From Streptomyces sp. NRRL WC-3618 (GTDB lineage: Bacteria; Actinomycetota; Actinomycetes; Streptomycetales; Streptomycetaceae): a stretch of 25,655 nucleotides of DNA. Location: contig NZ_LGDW01000017.1 of the NCBI RefSeq assembly GCF_001280005.1, positions 1 through 25,655 on the forward strand. Reading direction: 5' to 3'. Both the position numbers and the translations under genes were made by a program. Shown here piece after piece: positions 25,205 to 25,655 of the stretch; the stretch's first letter is position 1, and the number at the start of each line of letters is the position of its first letter. The notes beneath the pieces are model-generated. The model worked only from the letters and a program-made list of their open reading frames with translations, did no database searches and was not told where the DNA came from.

Positions 25205-25655
25205 GTGCTCTTTGGAATGGTGTGCGCGCTCGGCGCGGCGGTCTGTTTCGGTACGGCGACGGTGCTGCAGGCGATGGCCGCGCGGGCGGCGGCCGACGGC
25301 GCCGGTCCGGGGACCGGTCCGGGTGGCGACGCGGCCTTGCTGCTGCGGGCGTTGCGGCAGTGGCGGTACGTCGCCGGACTGGCCCTGGACGGACTCGGCT
25401 TCCTCTTCCAGATCGCCGCGCTGCGGTCCCTTCCGATCTACGCCGTCGGCGCGGCGCTGGCCGCGAGTCTCGCCGTCACCGCGGTGGTCGCCGCCTGGCT
25501 GCTGCGGGTGCGTCTGAGCGGGGTGGAGTGGGCCGCGGTGGGGGTGGTGTGCGCGGGGCTGGGGATGCTGGGGCTGGCGTCCGGTACGGAAGGGGAGCAG
25601 GCCGGGTCGGACACGCTGAGGTACGCGATGCTCGCGACCGCGGTGGGTCTGCTGC
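25205..25655 (+). CDS. DMT/EamA-like integral membrane transporter, N-terminal part
   Basis: The frame opens with GTG at 25205 (VLFGMVCALGAAVCFG) and runs off the right edge after 150 codons. At least four hydrophobic helices are visible: LFGMVCALGAAVCFGTATVL, YVAGLALDGLGFLFQIAAL, IYAVGAALAASLAVTAVVAAWLL and WAAVGVVCAGLGMLGLA, with the next one starting at the edge. The helix pattern and the motif near LRSLPIYAVGAALAASLAVTA resemble EamA/DMT-superfamily carriers, which move small metabolites or cations. The substrate and full length cannot be determined here. Confidence 0.8.
   Translation, partial: MLFGMVCALGAAVCFGTATVLQAMAARAAADGAGPGTGPGGDAALLLRALRQWRYVAGLALDGLGFLFQIAALRSLPIYAVGAALAASLAVTAVVAAWLLRVRLSGVEWAAVGVVCAGLGMLGLASGTEGEQAGSDTLRYAMLATAVGLL

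Noticed and set aside
24719..25517. Plus-strand ORFs between glyA and the transporter (24719-25054, 24784-25149, 24924-25517).
   Set aside because: They run across the riboswitch, promoter and repeat elements and have no ribosome binding site or domain. The last overlaps the transporter in a wrong frame.

Overview
The window is high-GC actinobacterial chromosome, almost certainly Streptomyces. Evidence is the strong G/C third-position bias, frequent GTG starts, leaderless starts (a -10 hexamer 6-7 nt before the start codon), a gene of the SCO4848 membrane-protein family, and a composite intergenic repeat common in Streptomyces genomes. No insertion sequence, phage gene, CRISPR array, tRNA or rRNA was seen. 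The window holds 17 genes I consider real; both end genes are cut by the window edge.

Left part (1-8496): two large secreted proteins are divergently transcribed from a 482-bp intergenic region with an AT-rich core. On the minus strand is an RHS/YD-repeat protein whose C-terminus lies outside the window. On the plus strand is a 1196-aa exported protein with a DNRLRE-like beta-sandwich region, an Fn3-like region and five FG-GAP/VCBS-type Asp motifs. They look like a co-inherited surface or secreted pair of unknown function.

Small-gene block (8500-12404): two unrelated-looking Uma2-family PD-(D/E)XK proteins flank a VOC-fold protein. Next is an apparent operon: a three-helix membrane protein, a DCC/DUF393 redox-motif protein, and a TetR regulator. 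Its promoter carries two TTGAAC-N2-GTTCAA palindromes, one over the -35 and one just after the predicted transcription start. This is a strong candidate for autoregulation by that TetR.

Transport and signalling (12418-17221): an MMPL transporter with an extra C-terminal carboxypeptidase-regulatory-like domain is divergent from an OmpR-type response regulator and its overlapping histidine kinase.

Envelope and housekeeping (17291-25655): a membrane-anchored metallophosphoesterase follows an SCO4848-family membrane protein. Divergent from these is a membrane-anchored D-Ala-D-Ala carboxypeptidase. Then on the minus strand come glyA, trpS, a 2'-5' RNA ligase-like protein and a BrkB/YihY membrane protein. 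The glyA leader contains a convincing ZTP (pfl-motif) riboswitch starting at the predicted transcription start, linking this serine hydroxymethyltransferase to one-carbon/purine status. glyA has a strong terminator, so trpS is probably transcribed separately. The window closes with the start of a DMT-type membrane transporter.

The best leads are the palindrome-controlled membrane protein/DCC/TetR operon, the divergent RHS/FG-GAP pair, the MMPL fusion and the glyA riboswitch. All functions are inferred from sequence read by eye; no database search was run.
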